Shown here one piece after another: positions 33,750-41,441 of a DNA stretch of 64,000 nt (its first letter is position 1; every line of letters starts with the position of its first letter). The notes beneath the pieces were generated by a model. It made no database searches, had not been told where the DNA came from, and saw only the letters and a program-made list of their open reading frames with translations. A program made the translations under genes and the position numbers. Origin of the DNA: Kribbella sp. NBC_01245 (GTDB taxonomy: Bacteria > Actinomycetota > Actinomycetes > Propionibacteriales > Kribbellaceae); NCBI RefSeq assembly GCF_036226525.1, contig NZ_CP108487.1:6634001-6698000 (forward strand), in the 5' to 3' direction.

Positions 33750-34214
33750 ATGACTGAGGAGCTGGGCGGAGCACGGCAGCGACCGGTGGCATCGGCCGAA
33801 AGCGTTGTGCTGAACGCGAACACCGCGTTCTACAACGCCTTCGAGGCCGGTGACCTGGATCTGATGGCCGCGGTCTGGCTGCCGGAACCCGATCCGGTCT
33901 GCATTCATCCTGGTAACGCGGCGATCTACGGTTATGCCGAGATGATGCGTGCCTGGGCGATGATCTTCGCCAACACGCCTTATATCCAGTTCTTCCTGAC
34001 CGATGTTCAGGTACGAGTCGATGAAGACGTGGCATACGTCACGTGTACGGAAAATGTCCTTTCCTCCGGCGAAGGTGCTCCTGAGGAGGGTTTCGCGGGG
34101 GGAAAGGCACTCGCGACGAATGTGTTCCGCCGGACAAACTCCGGGTGGAGGTTGTGGATCCACCATGCCTCCCCGGTACTGTCGTCAGGGGGTCGACAGG
34201 AGGAGGCGGAGTGA
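33750..34214 (+). CDS. NTF2-like/SnoaL-type protein in the folate operon
   Basis: This 154-residue small protein has the NTF2-like fold: an N-terminal helix ANTAFYNAFEAGDLDLMAAVW, then PVCIHPGNAAIYGYAEMMRAW and beta strands ending GWRLWIHHASPV. It is cytoplasmic. NTF2-like pockets bind small ligands or act as isomerases, but no specific active site is assignable. It is 22 bp after folP, and its stop overlaps the folB start (GTGA), so it is made together with the folate enzymes. That suggests a link to pterin or folate metabolism. Confidence 0.83.
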   Translation: MTEELGGARQRPVASAESVVLNANTAFYNAFEAGDLDLMAAVWLPEPDPVCIHPGNAAIYGYAEMMRAWAMIFANTPYIQFFLTDVQVRVDEDVAYVTCTENVLSSGEGAPEEGFAGGKALATNVFRRTNSGWRLWIHHASPVLSSGGRQEEAE

Positions 34215-34624
34215 GCGGTCCCTCGACGTCCGCGGCCGAGTCTTTTTCACGGCCTGCCGACGTCATTGAGATCCGGGGAATCCGGGGTTTCGGCCGGCAT
34301 GGCGTGTTCGATCACGAGCGCGCGGACGGGCAGGAGTTCACCGTCGACGTCCGGCTCGAACTGGATACCCGGCCTGCCGCCGCGTCGGACCTTCTCGCGG
34401 ACACGGTGGACTACGGCAAGATCGCCGAGCAGGTCCACGCCGCGATCGAGAACGACCCCGTTGACCTGATTGAGACACTGGCCCAACGCATCGCGGACAT
34501 CTGCCTCGCCGACTCCAAGGTGAGTGGAGCCGCGGTCACCATTCACAAACCCTCGGCACCGATCACCGTGCCGTTCGACGATGTTGTCCTGACAGTGCAG
34601 CGTAGACCCGGAGAAACCTCGTGA
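34211..34624 (+). CDS. folB: Dihydroneopterin aldolase
   Basis: This 137-residue folate enzyme converts dihydroneopterin to hydroxymethyl-dihydropterin and glycolaldehyde. The typical RGFGRHGVFDHERADGQEF, the active-site region TVDYGKIAEQV, and the terminal VTIHKPSAPI are present. The GTG at 34211 overlaps the upstream stop by 4 bp and has GGAGGCGGA just before it. An upstream ATG in the same frame would lie inside the preceding gene. folK overlaps its 3' end by 4 bp. Confidence 0.96.
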   Translation: MSGPSTSAAESFSRPADVIEIRGIRGFGRHGVFDHERADGQEFTVDVRLELDTRPAAASDLLADTVDYGKIAEQVHAAIENDPVDLIETLAQRIADICLADSKVSGAAVTIHKPSAPITVPFDDVVLTVQRRPGETS

Positions 34625-35187
34625 CTGAGACCCCAAGTCCCCACGTGATCGATGCGGACACCCTGAGCGGTGGCCTGAAACCGATCCGCCAGGTGATCCT
34701 CTCCCTGGGCAGCAACCTCGGCGATCGCGAGGCGAACCTGCAGGGCGCGGTGGATGCGCTGCGGGATACCCCCGATGTCGTCGTGGTCGACGTCTCGCCG
34801 GTCTACGAGACCGTGCCGGTCGGCGCTCCGGACGAGTCGGGCCCGTTCCTCAACATCGTGCTGCTCGCCGACACCACCGTCTCGGTGGAGACCCTGCTGG
34901 ATCGCGCCCACGCGGTGGAGCAGGCCTTCGGCCGCGAGCGCAGTGTGCCCGGCGCCCCGCGAACCCTCGACGTGGACCTGATCACGTACGGCAACAAGGC
35001 GATCCAGACCGACGAGCTGACCGTGCCGCACCCGCGTGCGCACGAGCGTGCCTTCGTGCTGGCGCCCTGGCTGGACATCGAGCCCGAGGCCGTCCTGCCC
35101 GGTGTCGGCCGGGTCGACGACCTGCTCGCCCAGGTCGGCACCGAAGGGGTCAAGCGCGTCGACGACCTCGTCATCGAGCTCCAGTAG
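34621..35187 (+). CDS. folK: 2-amino-4-hydroxy-6-hydroxymethyldihydropteridine pyrophosphokinase
   Basis: This 188-residue enzyme activates the pterin with ATP for FolP. It has SLGSNLGDREANL near residue 30, then SPVYETVPVG, FLNIVL, the metal-binding LDVDLITYG and PHPRAHERAFVLAPW. An N-terminal extension of about 22 residues is poorly conserved. The GTG start overlaps the folB stop. The next gene overlaps its stop by one base. Confidence 0.97.
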   Translation: MTETPSPHVIDADTLSGGLKPIRQVILSLGSNLGDREANLQGAVDALRDTPDVVVVDVSPVYETVPVGAPDESGPFLNIVLLADTTVSVETLLDRAHAVEQAFGRERSVPGAPRTLDVDLITYGNKAIQTDELTVPHPRAHERAFVLAPWLDIEPEAVLPGVGRVDDLLAQVGTEGVKRVDDLVIELQ

Positions 35188-35807
35188 TGGCCTCTGGTCG
35201 TCCCGGCTCCGGCCGTTCCGACTCGGGTCGCTCAGGCTCGGGCCCCTTCGGCTCGGGGCGTTCGGGCTCGGGTCGCTCGGGCGGGCCGGGTTCTGGCGGG
35301 TCGGGTTCTGGCGGGTCGGGTGGTGCCGGGGCCGGTGCGCCGCGGCCGGGCAGTGTCCGGCCGACGTCGCGCCGGTTGCTGGTGGCGCTGGCGATCCTCG
35401 GTGCCGCCGTCGGCTGGACGATCATCGGCGCGATCGAGAGCAACGGTGGCGTCGCGCCCTCGATGTCCTTGCTGACCCCGGTCGCCTGGGCATTCCTGGC
35501 CGCGCTGCTGTTCGCCGCCGCGCGCAACACCAACCAGCGGATCCACGTCCGCCGCGAGCGAATGGAACCGTCGCGCGCGGTGTTCCTGCTGATGCTCGCG
35601 AAAGCCAGCGCGATTGTCGGCGCGTTGTGCACGGGTGTGTACGCAGGGTTCGCGCTACGCTTCGTTGACGCGTTGGGCGTCGCGGGTCCCCGGAACCGCG
35701 TTGTGGCGGCTGGAATCACAGCCGCGGTTTCTGTGCTGGTCGTCGTGGCCGGATTATTGCTCGAACGAGCGTGTCGTATCCCCGAAGATCCTGACGACCT
35801 CCCCTAA
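35187..35807 (+). CDS. DUF3180 membrane protein with Ser/Gly-rich N-terminus
   Basis: This 206-residue protein has four predicted membrane helices in the DUF3180 arrangement (LLVALAILGAAVGWTIIGAI, SLLTPVAWAFLAALLFAA, AKASAIVGALCTGVYAGFAL, AAVSVLVVVAGLLLERAC). About 60 N-terminal residues are Gly/Ser/Arg repeats encoded by 15-bp imperfect tandem repeats, absent from most relatives I can recall, so the real start could be later, though no good downstream start precedes the first helix. GTG 35187 shares a base with the folK stop. The position after folK is conserved. Function unknown. Confidence 0.85.
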   Translation: MASGRPGSGRSDSGRSGSGPFGSGRSGSGRSGGPGSGGSGSGGSGGAGAGAPRPGSVRPTSRRLLVALAILGAAVGWTIIGAIESNGGVAPSMSLLTPVAWAFLAALLFAAARNTNQRIHVRRERMEPSRAVFLLMLAKASAIVGALCTGVYAGFALRFVDALGVAGPRNRVVAAGITAAVSVLVVVAGLLLERACRIPEDPDDLP

Positions 35808-35810
35808 GGT
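35805..35810 (+). promoter_or_regulatory. -10 box overlapping the DUF3180 stop
   Basis: TAAGGT includes the TAA stop of the DUF3180 gene and lies 8 nt before the next ATG, a likely near-leaderless internal promoter. Confidence 0.4.
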
Positions 35811-35818
35811 GTGCATCC

Positions 35819-36259
35819 ATGGGGTCAAGGGGTAGCCGCCGTCGCGCCAAGGCCACAGTCCTCGTGGTGGCCTACGGATTATTGGTCATCGTCTGTCTGG
35901 GTGTGAGCATCGCGCTCTTCACCCAGTCCGCCTGGGTGCTGAGAGCCGCCGCGGCCGCCGCCGCCCTGACCGCCGTCGCCGCCACCATGCTGGTCAGACA
36001 CCAACTCCTGGTCGAACGCCTCGCCCACAGCGACGACCGCGTCCAGGTAGCCCAGGAGTACTCCCGCATCACCAGCGCCCGCGTAGTCGAGAACGCCGAA
36101 TTCGTCGACCTGATGCAACGCCGCCTGGACCGCATCGACGAACGCCTCGACAAGATCGACGAGGACGTCGCCACCGTCATCGCCGCCGGCGACAAACACT
36201 CCACCGCCGACGCCCCCACGGTCGTAGACCTAAAACTCCGCGCCCAAGCCGCCTCCTAA
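35819..36259 (+). CDS. Small membrane protein with C-terminal coiled coil
   Basis: This is a 146-residue protein. A basic N-terminus (MGSRGSRRRAK) is followed by two hydrophobic helices (TVLVVAYGLLVIVCLGVSIALF and the Ala-rich VLRAAAAAAALTAVAATMLV). A cytoplasmic coiled coil follows (RRLDRIDERLDKIDEDVATVI). I recognise no family. The position after DUF3180 matches an uncharacterised membrane protein in the equivalent Mycobacterium region, although similarity cannot be checked here. A palindromic element follows 54 nt after the stop. Confidence 0.75.
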   Translation: MGSRGSRRRAKATVLVVAYGLLVIVCLGVSIALFTQSAWVLRAAAAAAALTAVAATMLVRHQLLVERLAHSDDRVQVAQEYSRITSARVVENAEFVDLMQRRLDRIDERLDKIDEDVATVIAAGDKHSTADAPTVVDLKLRAQAAS

Positions 36260-36313
36260 CCTTCCGCGGCACAGCACACCGCCCTCCCCATCCGCGCGCG
36301 GTCCTTCCAACTC

Positions 36314-36375
36314 TTTGCGTTCATTCGTCGGAATACGGCCGGTATCTAAGCCGTGTCCCGACGAATGAACGCAAA
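36314..36375. repeat. Palindromic element E3 (short copy)
   Basis: The outer arms TTTGCGTTCATTCGTCGG (36314-36331) and their complement (36358-36375) are perfect. Inside, ACGGC/GCCGT pairs around a roughly 10-nt loop, replacing the GGATTCCGC-type inner core of other copies. It lies 54 nt after the upstream stop. Confidence 0.85.
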
Positions 36376-36428
36376 GGTCTGTGGATAAGTGCGAGGGCTG
36401 GTCTGGGTAGCGGTGCATCTTCTCTGGC

Positions 36429-37379
36429 ATGTCCGAGATTCCTGTGGATCGTCCGTTCCTGGACGGTCGGCCATTCACGTTGTCCGAAGCTGCCAAAGTC
36501 GGCGTCTCCGAGAAGGTGTTGCGGCGCCTGGTCGCCTCCGGGGTGGTGCGTTCGCTCTGTCACGGCCTGTACGTCGACGCCTCGACGCCCGACTCGATAT
36601 CGCTGAGAGCCGAGGCTGTCGCCAAGGTCGTGGCGCCGGATACCGTCGTCTGCCGGACGAGCGCCGCGTGGCTCTACGGCGTCGACTGCTTTCCGCCGGA
36701 CCAGCTCGACGCGCTGTTGCGGCTCGAGACTCTCCGTCCACCCAAGTCCAGGAGTGGCCGGCGAACGATCACAGCTGGTCATTCACAGACGCTGCTTCAC
36801 GGTGACGTCATCGACTTGCACGGATTGCGGGTCACCTCGCCGCTAGCGACAGCTGTGCACCTCGCACGCCACCTCAGGCGGCCCTTCGCGTTGTCCGCAC
36901 TGGACGCGATGGCCAGGGCAGATCTCATCGACGAACCGGAACTGTGTGCCGCGATCGACAGATATCCCCACCATCCGGGTATCCGGCAGGCCCGCGAGCT
37001 GGCGCGGTTGATGGACGCCAGGTCGGAATCGCCAGGCGAGTCCTGGCTTCGGCTCCGGCTGCTCGATGCCGGATTCACGGATGTGGTGCCCCAGGTCGAG
37101 GTGATGACCGGCCGGCGGGTGAGGCGGATCGATCTGGGCTTTCCCGGGCGGCCTCGGTCCAGTGACGGGCTGCGCCTCGGATTGGAATACGACTCCGACG
37201 AGTGGCATGGGACTCAGGAACAGCAGGTCATCGATGAGGATCGGGTCGATGAATTGAGGCTGGTCGGGTGGGTGATCCTGCCGGTTCGCCGGTGGCAGGT
37301 GTGGGGTCCCACAGGCGAGCTGGAGCTGGTCGTTGGCGAGTTTCTGGAGCGCGAGCCCTGGCTTCCTCGCCGCTGGTAG
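36429..37379 (+). CDS. AbiEi-type antitoxin-domain protein, solitary
   Basis: This is a 316-residue protein. Residues 15-60 form a winged-helix start (FTLSEAAKVGVSEKVLRRLV) like the AbiEi antitoxin domain of type IV abortive-infection systems. The C-terminal third (EVMTGRRVRRIDLGFP, LGLEYDSDEWHG, DELRLVGWVILPVR) resembles a DUF559/Vsr-like nuclease fold, with Asp and Glu in RIDLG...LEYD as possible metal ligands. There is no AbiEii toxin next door. It is flanked on both sides by palindromic elements E3 and E4, the latter starting one base after its stop. The role is unknown; defence or DNA repair are options. Confidence 0.78.
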   Translation: MSEIPVDRPFLDGRPFTLSEAAKVGVSEKVLRRLVASGVVRSLCHGLYVDASTPDSISLRAEAVAKVVAPDTVVCRTSAAWLYGVDCFPPDQLDALLRLETLRPPKSRSGRRTITAGHSQTLLHGDVIDLHGLRVTSPLATAVHLARHLRRPFALSALDAMARADLIDEPELCAAIDRYPHHPGIRQARELARLMDARSESPGESWLRLRLLDAGFTDVVPQVEVMTGRRVRRIDLGFPGRPRSSDGLRLGLEYDSDEWHGTQEQQVIDEDRVDELRLVGWVILPVRRWQVWGPTGELELVVGEFLEREPWLPRRW

Positions 37380-37493
37380 CTCTCCTTCTTTTGCGTTCAT
37401 TCGTCGGAATCCGCCCTCTTCCGGCCACCTACCTGTACTGGTCCGCGGTGCTGAGAGGGCGGATTCCGACGAATGAACGCAAAAGAAGGAGAG
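37380..37493. repeat. Palindromic element E4 (40-bp perfect arms)
   Basis: Arms 37380-37419 and 37454-37493 are perfect complements with a 34-nt loop. It lies between convergent genes, directly abutting the stop of the AbiEi-like gene and 10 bp from the nuoD stop. It is the longest member of the family here. Confidence 0.92.
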
Positions 37494-37503
37494 AGAGAGG
37501 GGG

Positions 37504-38709
37504 CTACTTGTCGATGTCGCCTACTACGAAGAACATGCTGCCGAGGATGGCGACCATGTCGGCTACTACGGTGCCGGGGAGCATTTGGGGGAGGACGGCG
37601 ATGTTGTTGAAGCTGGCGGAGCGGAGCTTGAGGCGCCATGGGGTTTTGTCGCCGCGGGAGACCAGGTAGTAGCCGTTGATGCCGAGGGGGTTCTCGGTCC
37701 AGGCGTACGTCTGGCCTTCCGGGACCTTCAGGATTTTGGGGAGGCGGACGTTTACCGGGCCGGTGGGCATGGACTGGAGGCGGTCGATGCAGGCGTCTAC
37801 CAGGTTGAGGGAGACCTTCACCTGTTCGAGCAATACGGTGAAGCGGGCGAAGCAGTCGCCGTCCGTGCGGGTCACCACGTCCAGGACGCCGTCGCGGGCC
37901 AGCTCGTCGTACGCGAGGTACGGCTCGTCGCGGCGGAGGTCGGCGTCCACCCCGGAGGCGCGCGCGATCGGGCCGGAGACGCCGTACGCGTTGATCAGTT
38001 CGGGGGAGAGGCGGCCGACGCCGACGGTGCGGGCCCGGAAGATCTCGTTGCCGAGGACCAGGTTCTCGATATCCGGCAGGCGTTTGCGGACGGCGGCGAC
38101 GGCGGCACCGGCGCGGCCGAGCCAGCCGATCGGGAGATCCTCCTTGAGGCCGCCGACGCGGTTGAACATGTAGTGCATCCGGCCGCCGGAGAGCTCCTCC
38201 ATCACGGCCTGGATGGTTTCGCGCTCGCGGAATGCGTAGAAGACCGGGGTGATCGCGCCGAGCTCCAGCGGGTACGACCCGAGGAACATCAAGTGGTTCA
38301 GCACCCTGTTGAGTTCGGCCAAAAGGGTTCGCAGCCAGACGGCGCGGATCGGCACCTCGAGGCCCATCATGCGTTCGACGGCGAGCACGACGCCGAGCTC
38401 GTTCGAGAAGGCGGAGAGCCAGTCGTGCCGGTTGGCCAGGACGAGAATCTGGCGGTAGTCGCGGACCTCGAAGAGCTTCTCCGCGCCGCGGTGCATATAG
38501 CCGATGATGGGCTCGCAGGCGAGGATGCGCTCGCCGTCGAGGGTGAGGCGCAGGCGCAGTACGCCGTGGGTGGCGGGGTGTTGCGGGCCGATGTTCAGCA
38601 CCATGTCGGTGGTCGGCAGTTCGGAACCCGGGCCGCTGCCGCCGCGCTCGTACAGGGTGTCCAAGCCGGCCGACCCGGCGCCGATTCCGACCACTCGTTC
38701 GGTGCTCAT
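37504..38709 (-). CDS. nuoD: Orphan NADH-quinone oxidoreductase subunit D (49-kDa type)
   Basis: This 401-residue homologue of the complex I quinone-pocket subunit has no other nuo genes around it, so it is likely a second copy. GPQHPATHGVLRLRL (residues 41-55), IIGYMHRGAEKLFE (68-81), SNELGVVLAVERMMGLEVP and the C-terminal LGSMFFVVGDIDK are conserved. Arg74 in the MHRGAEK loop matches the arginine symmetrically dimethylated in mitochondrial NDUFS2. The ATG at 38709 is taken; GTG 38715 is possible. A divergent PH-domain gene starts 26 bp away. It may assemble with the main complex or act alone. Confidence 0.92.
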   Translation of the reverse strand: MSTERVVGIGAGSAGLDTLYERGGSGPGSELPTTDMVLNIGPQHPATHGVLRLRLTLDGERILACEPIIGYMHRGAEKLFEVRDYRQILVLANRHDWLSAFSNELGVVLAVERMMGLEVPIRAVWLRTLLAELNRVLNHLMFLGSYPLELGAITPVFYAFRERETIQAVMEELSGGRMHYMFNRVGGLKEDLPIGWLGRAGAAVAAVRKRLPDIENLVLGNEIFRARTVGVGRLSPELINAYGVSGPIARASGVDADLRRDEPYLAYDELARDGVLDVVTRTDGDCFARFTVLLEQVKVSLNLVDACIDRLQSMPTGPVNVRLPKILKVPEGQTYAWTENPLGINGYYLVSRGDKTPWRLKLRSASFNNIAVLPQMLPGTVVADMVAILGSMFFVVGDIDK

Positions 38710-38735
38710 GACCACTATCGTGACAGGCTGGCCGT

Positions 38736-39224
38736 GTGAACGAACTCTTCGCTCCGTCGGATGTCACCTGGACGCCGGTTTCACCGAAGCTCGCGAACCT
38801 GCGCCGGGTCAATGCCGGGATCTCGTTCGGGGTGATCGCCCTGGTGTTGGTCCCGTCGCTCGGGTTCATGCTGAGCTGGGCCGGGGCGGTCGTCGCGCTG
38901 GTCGCGATCCTGGCCGCGTTCGCGTGGTCGTGGGTGCTGATCGGGCGCAACCAGCGGTCCTGGAAGTACGCCGAACGCGAGGACGAGTTGCTCGTCAGCC
39001 ACGGGGTGATGTTCCGCGAGCTGGTGGTCGTTCCGTATGGGCGGATGCAGTTCGTGGACGTCACGGCCGGACCGCTGGAGCGTTCGTTCGGACTGGCCAC
39101 GGTCGAGCTGCATACGGCCACGCCGGCCACCGACGCGAAGATCCCCGGGCTGACGCCGGACGAGGCCGCCCGGCTGCGTGACCGGCTGTCCGCCCTCGGT
39201 CAAGCGCAGGCGTGGGGCCTGTGA
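38736..39224 (+). CDS. PH-domain (bPH2) membrane protein, YdbS-like
   Basis: This 162-residue protein has two membrane helices (VNAGISFGVIALVLVPSLGF, AVVALVAILAAFAWSWVLIG) followed by a bacterial PH2 domain (EDELLVSHGVMFRELVVVPYGRMQFVDVTAGPLER). Such proteins resemble the Bacillus YdbS/YdbT pair, which affects sensitivity to antimicrobial peptides; the exact role is unknown. GTG 38736 is chosen. The stop overlaps the start of the second PH gene (GTGA), so the two form an operon. Confidence 0.87.
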   Translation: MNELFAPSDVTWTPVSPKLANLRRVNAGISFGVIALVLVPSLGFMLSWAGAVVALVAILAAFAWSWVLIGRNQRSWKYAEREDELLVSHGVMFRELVVVPYGRMQFVDVTAGPLERSFGLATVELHTATPATDAKIPGLTPDEAARLRDRLSALGQAQAWGL

Positions 39225-40654
39225 CCGAGCCGCAACCACAAGCGCCTGCCCCCGAGGCCGCGCCACCAGTGGTGCCGCCGAACGAGGGTGTACGGCTGCA
39301 CCCGCTCACGCCTTTTGTACGGGGTTGGGGTTACCTCGTCGTCGCGGCCGTGGCCATGGTGAACAACGAGGGCCTGCGCAGTGATCTGAGGCTCGCCGGG
39401 TTCGGTCTGCTCGCCGTACTTGTGGGCGGCATGCTGCTCGGTGGCCTCTCCTGGTGGTTCACGAAGTACCAGCTGACCAATGAGGCTTTACGCGTCGACA
39501 GCGGCTTCCTGTTCCGGCGCACGCGCATCATTCGGTTTGACCGGATTCAGGCGATCGACGTGGCGCAGCCGTTTGTGCCGCGCGTATTCGGGATGGCCGA
39601 GCTACGGATGGATGTGGCCGGCGGTAGCAGTAGCGACGGGCGGTTGAGCTACCTGACGTTGGACCACGCTCAGCACCTTCGCGCCACTCTGCTGGCTACA
39701 GCGTCGGGCGCTCGCAAGCATGAGGAAGTCGAGGCGACACAGGAAGTACGGCCGCCGCTGCTCGTCGTACCGACGTCTAGGTTGCTCGGGTCCGTACTGG
39801 TGTCGTCGACGGTTCTAGGTTCTGTTGCGGCCCTGGTGTGGCTTGTGATCGCTACAACCGTCTTGGAGTACCACGTCGGTCTGTTCGCGGCTATCCCGCT
39901 GCTACTTGGTGTGTTCTCGCCGATCTGGAAGCAGGTCGTCGGGAACCACAAGTTCACCTTGACCGAGTGGGAAGGCGGTCTGCGTACCAAGCGCGGGCTG
40001 TTCGACCTACAGCGCCAGACGGTGCCACCGGGGCGCGTACAAGGTCTCCTGATCTCTGAGCCCCTCCTTTGGCGGCGGCTCGGCTGGTCCCGGGTAGAGC
40101 TGGATATCGCGGGTGTAGCCGGCTCTAGCGGCGACGGCGAAGAAGAGTCGGGTGGAGCCCAGCTACTGCCAGTTGGTACGACGGCAGAGGTGGCGGAGGT
40201 ACTCGGCCGGGTCTTGCCGGGGTTGGACCTGAGCCAGATCGAGATGCACCCAGCGCCGGAGCGGGCCAAGCGGTTGAGGCCGATCGGGTGGCGCTACCTG
40301 GCCTACGGTTCCGACGACCAGGTGCTGGTGACGACCCAGGGCTGGATCAACCGGCGTACGTCCGTCGTACTGCATCACAAGACCCAGTCCGTCCGTCTGG
40401 AGCAAGGGCCGCTGCAACGCCGTCTACGCCTCGCCAACGTCCACGTAGACACCCCACTGGGTCCGACGAACGCCGTAGCCCTTCACCGGGACATCGACGA
40501 CGCCGCCCAACTCCTAGCGGCTCAGAGCGATAGAGCCCGCGAGGCCCGTCGTACCTCGGCACTCCCACCCGAGACCACCCAGCCAAACCCGCCGAGTCCT
40601 GAGGGGTCTAGCAGTTCTGCGGCCTCCCCGGCGGACGACAGCTCCGCTACGTAG
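39221..40654 (+). CDS. Large PH-domain (bPH2) membrane protein, YdbT-like
   Basis: This 477-residue partner of the upstream gene has about four membrane helices in two pairs (near residues 35-75 and 190-235) and three bPH2 repeats (LTNEALRVDSGFLFRRTRIIRFDRIQ; FTLTEWEGGLRTKRGLFDLQ; LVTTQGWINRRTSVVLHHK). This is the YdbT layout. The last 35 residues are Ser/Pro-rich. The 3' end overlaps the convergent methyltransferase gene by 133 bp, unusually long. The role is probably in envelope homeostasis, by analogy with Bacillus. Confidence 0.87.
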   Translation: MTEPQPQAPAPEAAPPVVPPNEGVRLHPLTPFVRGWGYLVVAAVAMVNNEGLRSDLRLAGFGLLAVLVGGMLLGGLSWWFTKYQLTNEALRVDSGFLFRRTRIIRFDRIQAIDVAQPFVPRVFGMAELRMDVAGGSSSDGRLSYLTLDHAQHLRATLLATASGARKHEEVEATQEVRPPLLVVPTSRLLGSVLVSSTVLGSVAALVWLVIATTVLEYHVGLFAAIPLLLGVFSPIWKQVVGNHKFTLTEWEGGLRTKRGLFDLQRQTVPPGRVQGLLISEPLLWRRLGWSRVELDIAGVAGSSGDGEEESGGAQLLPVGTTAEVAEVLGRVLPGLDLSQIEMHPAPERAKRLRPIGWRYLAYGSDDQVLVTTQGWINRRTSVVLHHKTQSVRLEQGPLQRRLRLANVHVDTPLGPTNAVALHRDIDDAAQLLAAQSDRAREARRTSALPPETTQPNPPSPEGSSSSAASPADDSSAT

Positions 40655-41394
40655 CGCAGAGGTTCCGACCGGGCTAGGTCGTACGACGGCCGCGTACTGC
40701 TCACACCGAGCGTCTGGAGGGCTTCCCGCTGAGTAAGCCGGAGAGCCCCGCCGAGCGAGTCGAGGGCTACGTGAGCGGTTATGTCGCAGGAGCCGTCCGG
40801 GACCGGGTCACACTCGCGTCCCTGGCGGAAGCCCGTCAGCGTCCCGTACGGCGGTCTGGCGCCGCGTACATGCCCGTAGTCGATAGCGACCGCTACACCG
40901 CCGTTAAGCCGCCGTACGACGTCTGCCCAGGCCTGGTCACGGGGGAGACCTATCTCGGCTCTATCGCCAACCGTCGCCAGTGGCCACCACTGGGTGAGCC
41001 AAGCAAGATCTGGACCTGAGACGGGAGCACCCAGGCTGTGGTCTTCCAGGAGATAGCAGGCGGTTCCGTCAGCAGAAAGCTCCACCACCGGGCACGGAAT
41101 GTTGTCGAGCCACTCGTTGGCTATCACCAGTCCGGACAGCTCAAGCGGCAGTACGTCGTCCAGCTCGACGCTCATGACCTCGAAGCCGGACAAACCAGCG
41201 CCCAGTTCACCCTCGCCCGCGCCGATATCCGTCACGCGCGTATAGCCAAGCGAGGTGGCGAGACGGCCGACGGCGGCGGCGAACAACGAAGAGGCGTGCA
41301 CGGACGTACGGAAGTGCGCGGCCGGCCGGTTGCGGCGATAGAACCCGGATGGGCCGTAGAGCGCATCCGCCCAAGCCGCTTCAAATGTCCTCAT
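40522..41394 (-). CDS. MidA/NDUFAF7-like SAM-dependent methyltransferase
   Basis: This 290-residue protein resembles the NDUFAF7/MidA family (Methyltransf_28). Matches are YGPSGFYRRNRPAAHFRTSVHA at the N-terminus, the SAM site VTDIGAGEGELGAGL (about 53-67), the family's IANEWLDNIPCPVVEL, VAIDYGH, and a C-terminal LLDPSGLGGFGWVV. In mitochondria NDUFAF7 dimethylates an arginine of NDUFS2, the NuoD homologue. Here an orphan nuoD lies 1.8 kb away across the PH genes. The family call is good; the target is an inference. The C-terminal 44 codons overlap the convergent PH gene. Confidence 0.78.
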   Translation of the reverse strand: MRTFEAAWADALYGPSGFYRRNRPAAHFRTSVHASSLFAAAVGRLATSLGYTRVTDIGAGEGELGAGLSGFEVMSVELDDVLPLELSGLVIANEWLDNIPCPVVELSADGTACYLLEDHSLGAPVSGPDLAWLTQWWPLATVGDRAEIGLPRDQAWADVVRRLNGGVAVAIDYGHVRGARPPYGTLTGFRQGRECDPVPDGSCDITAHVALDSLGGALRLTQREALQTLGVSSTRPSYDLARSEPLRYVAELSSAGEAAELLDPSGLGGFGWVVSGGSAEVRRASRALSL

Positions 41395-41441
41395 GGTCTA
41401 CGGAGATCTTAGGATCGGCAGAACCAGAACCGAGAGGGACC

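Noticed and set aside
36380..36388. Perfect DnaA box (TGTGGATAA) after E3
   Set aside because: It is a single isolated 9-mer with no cluster, AT-rich unwinding element or dnaA/dnaN genes, so it is not an origin.
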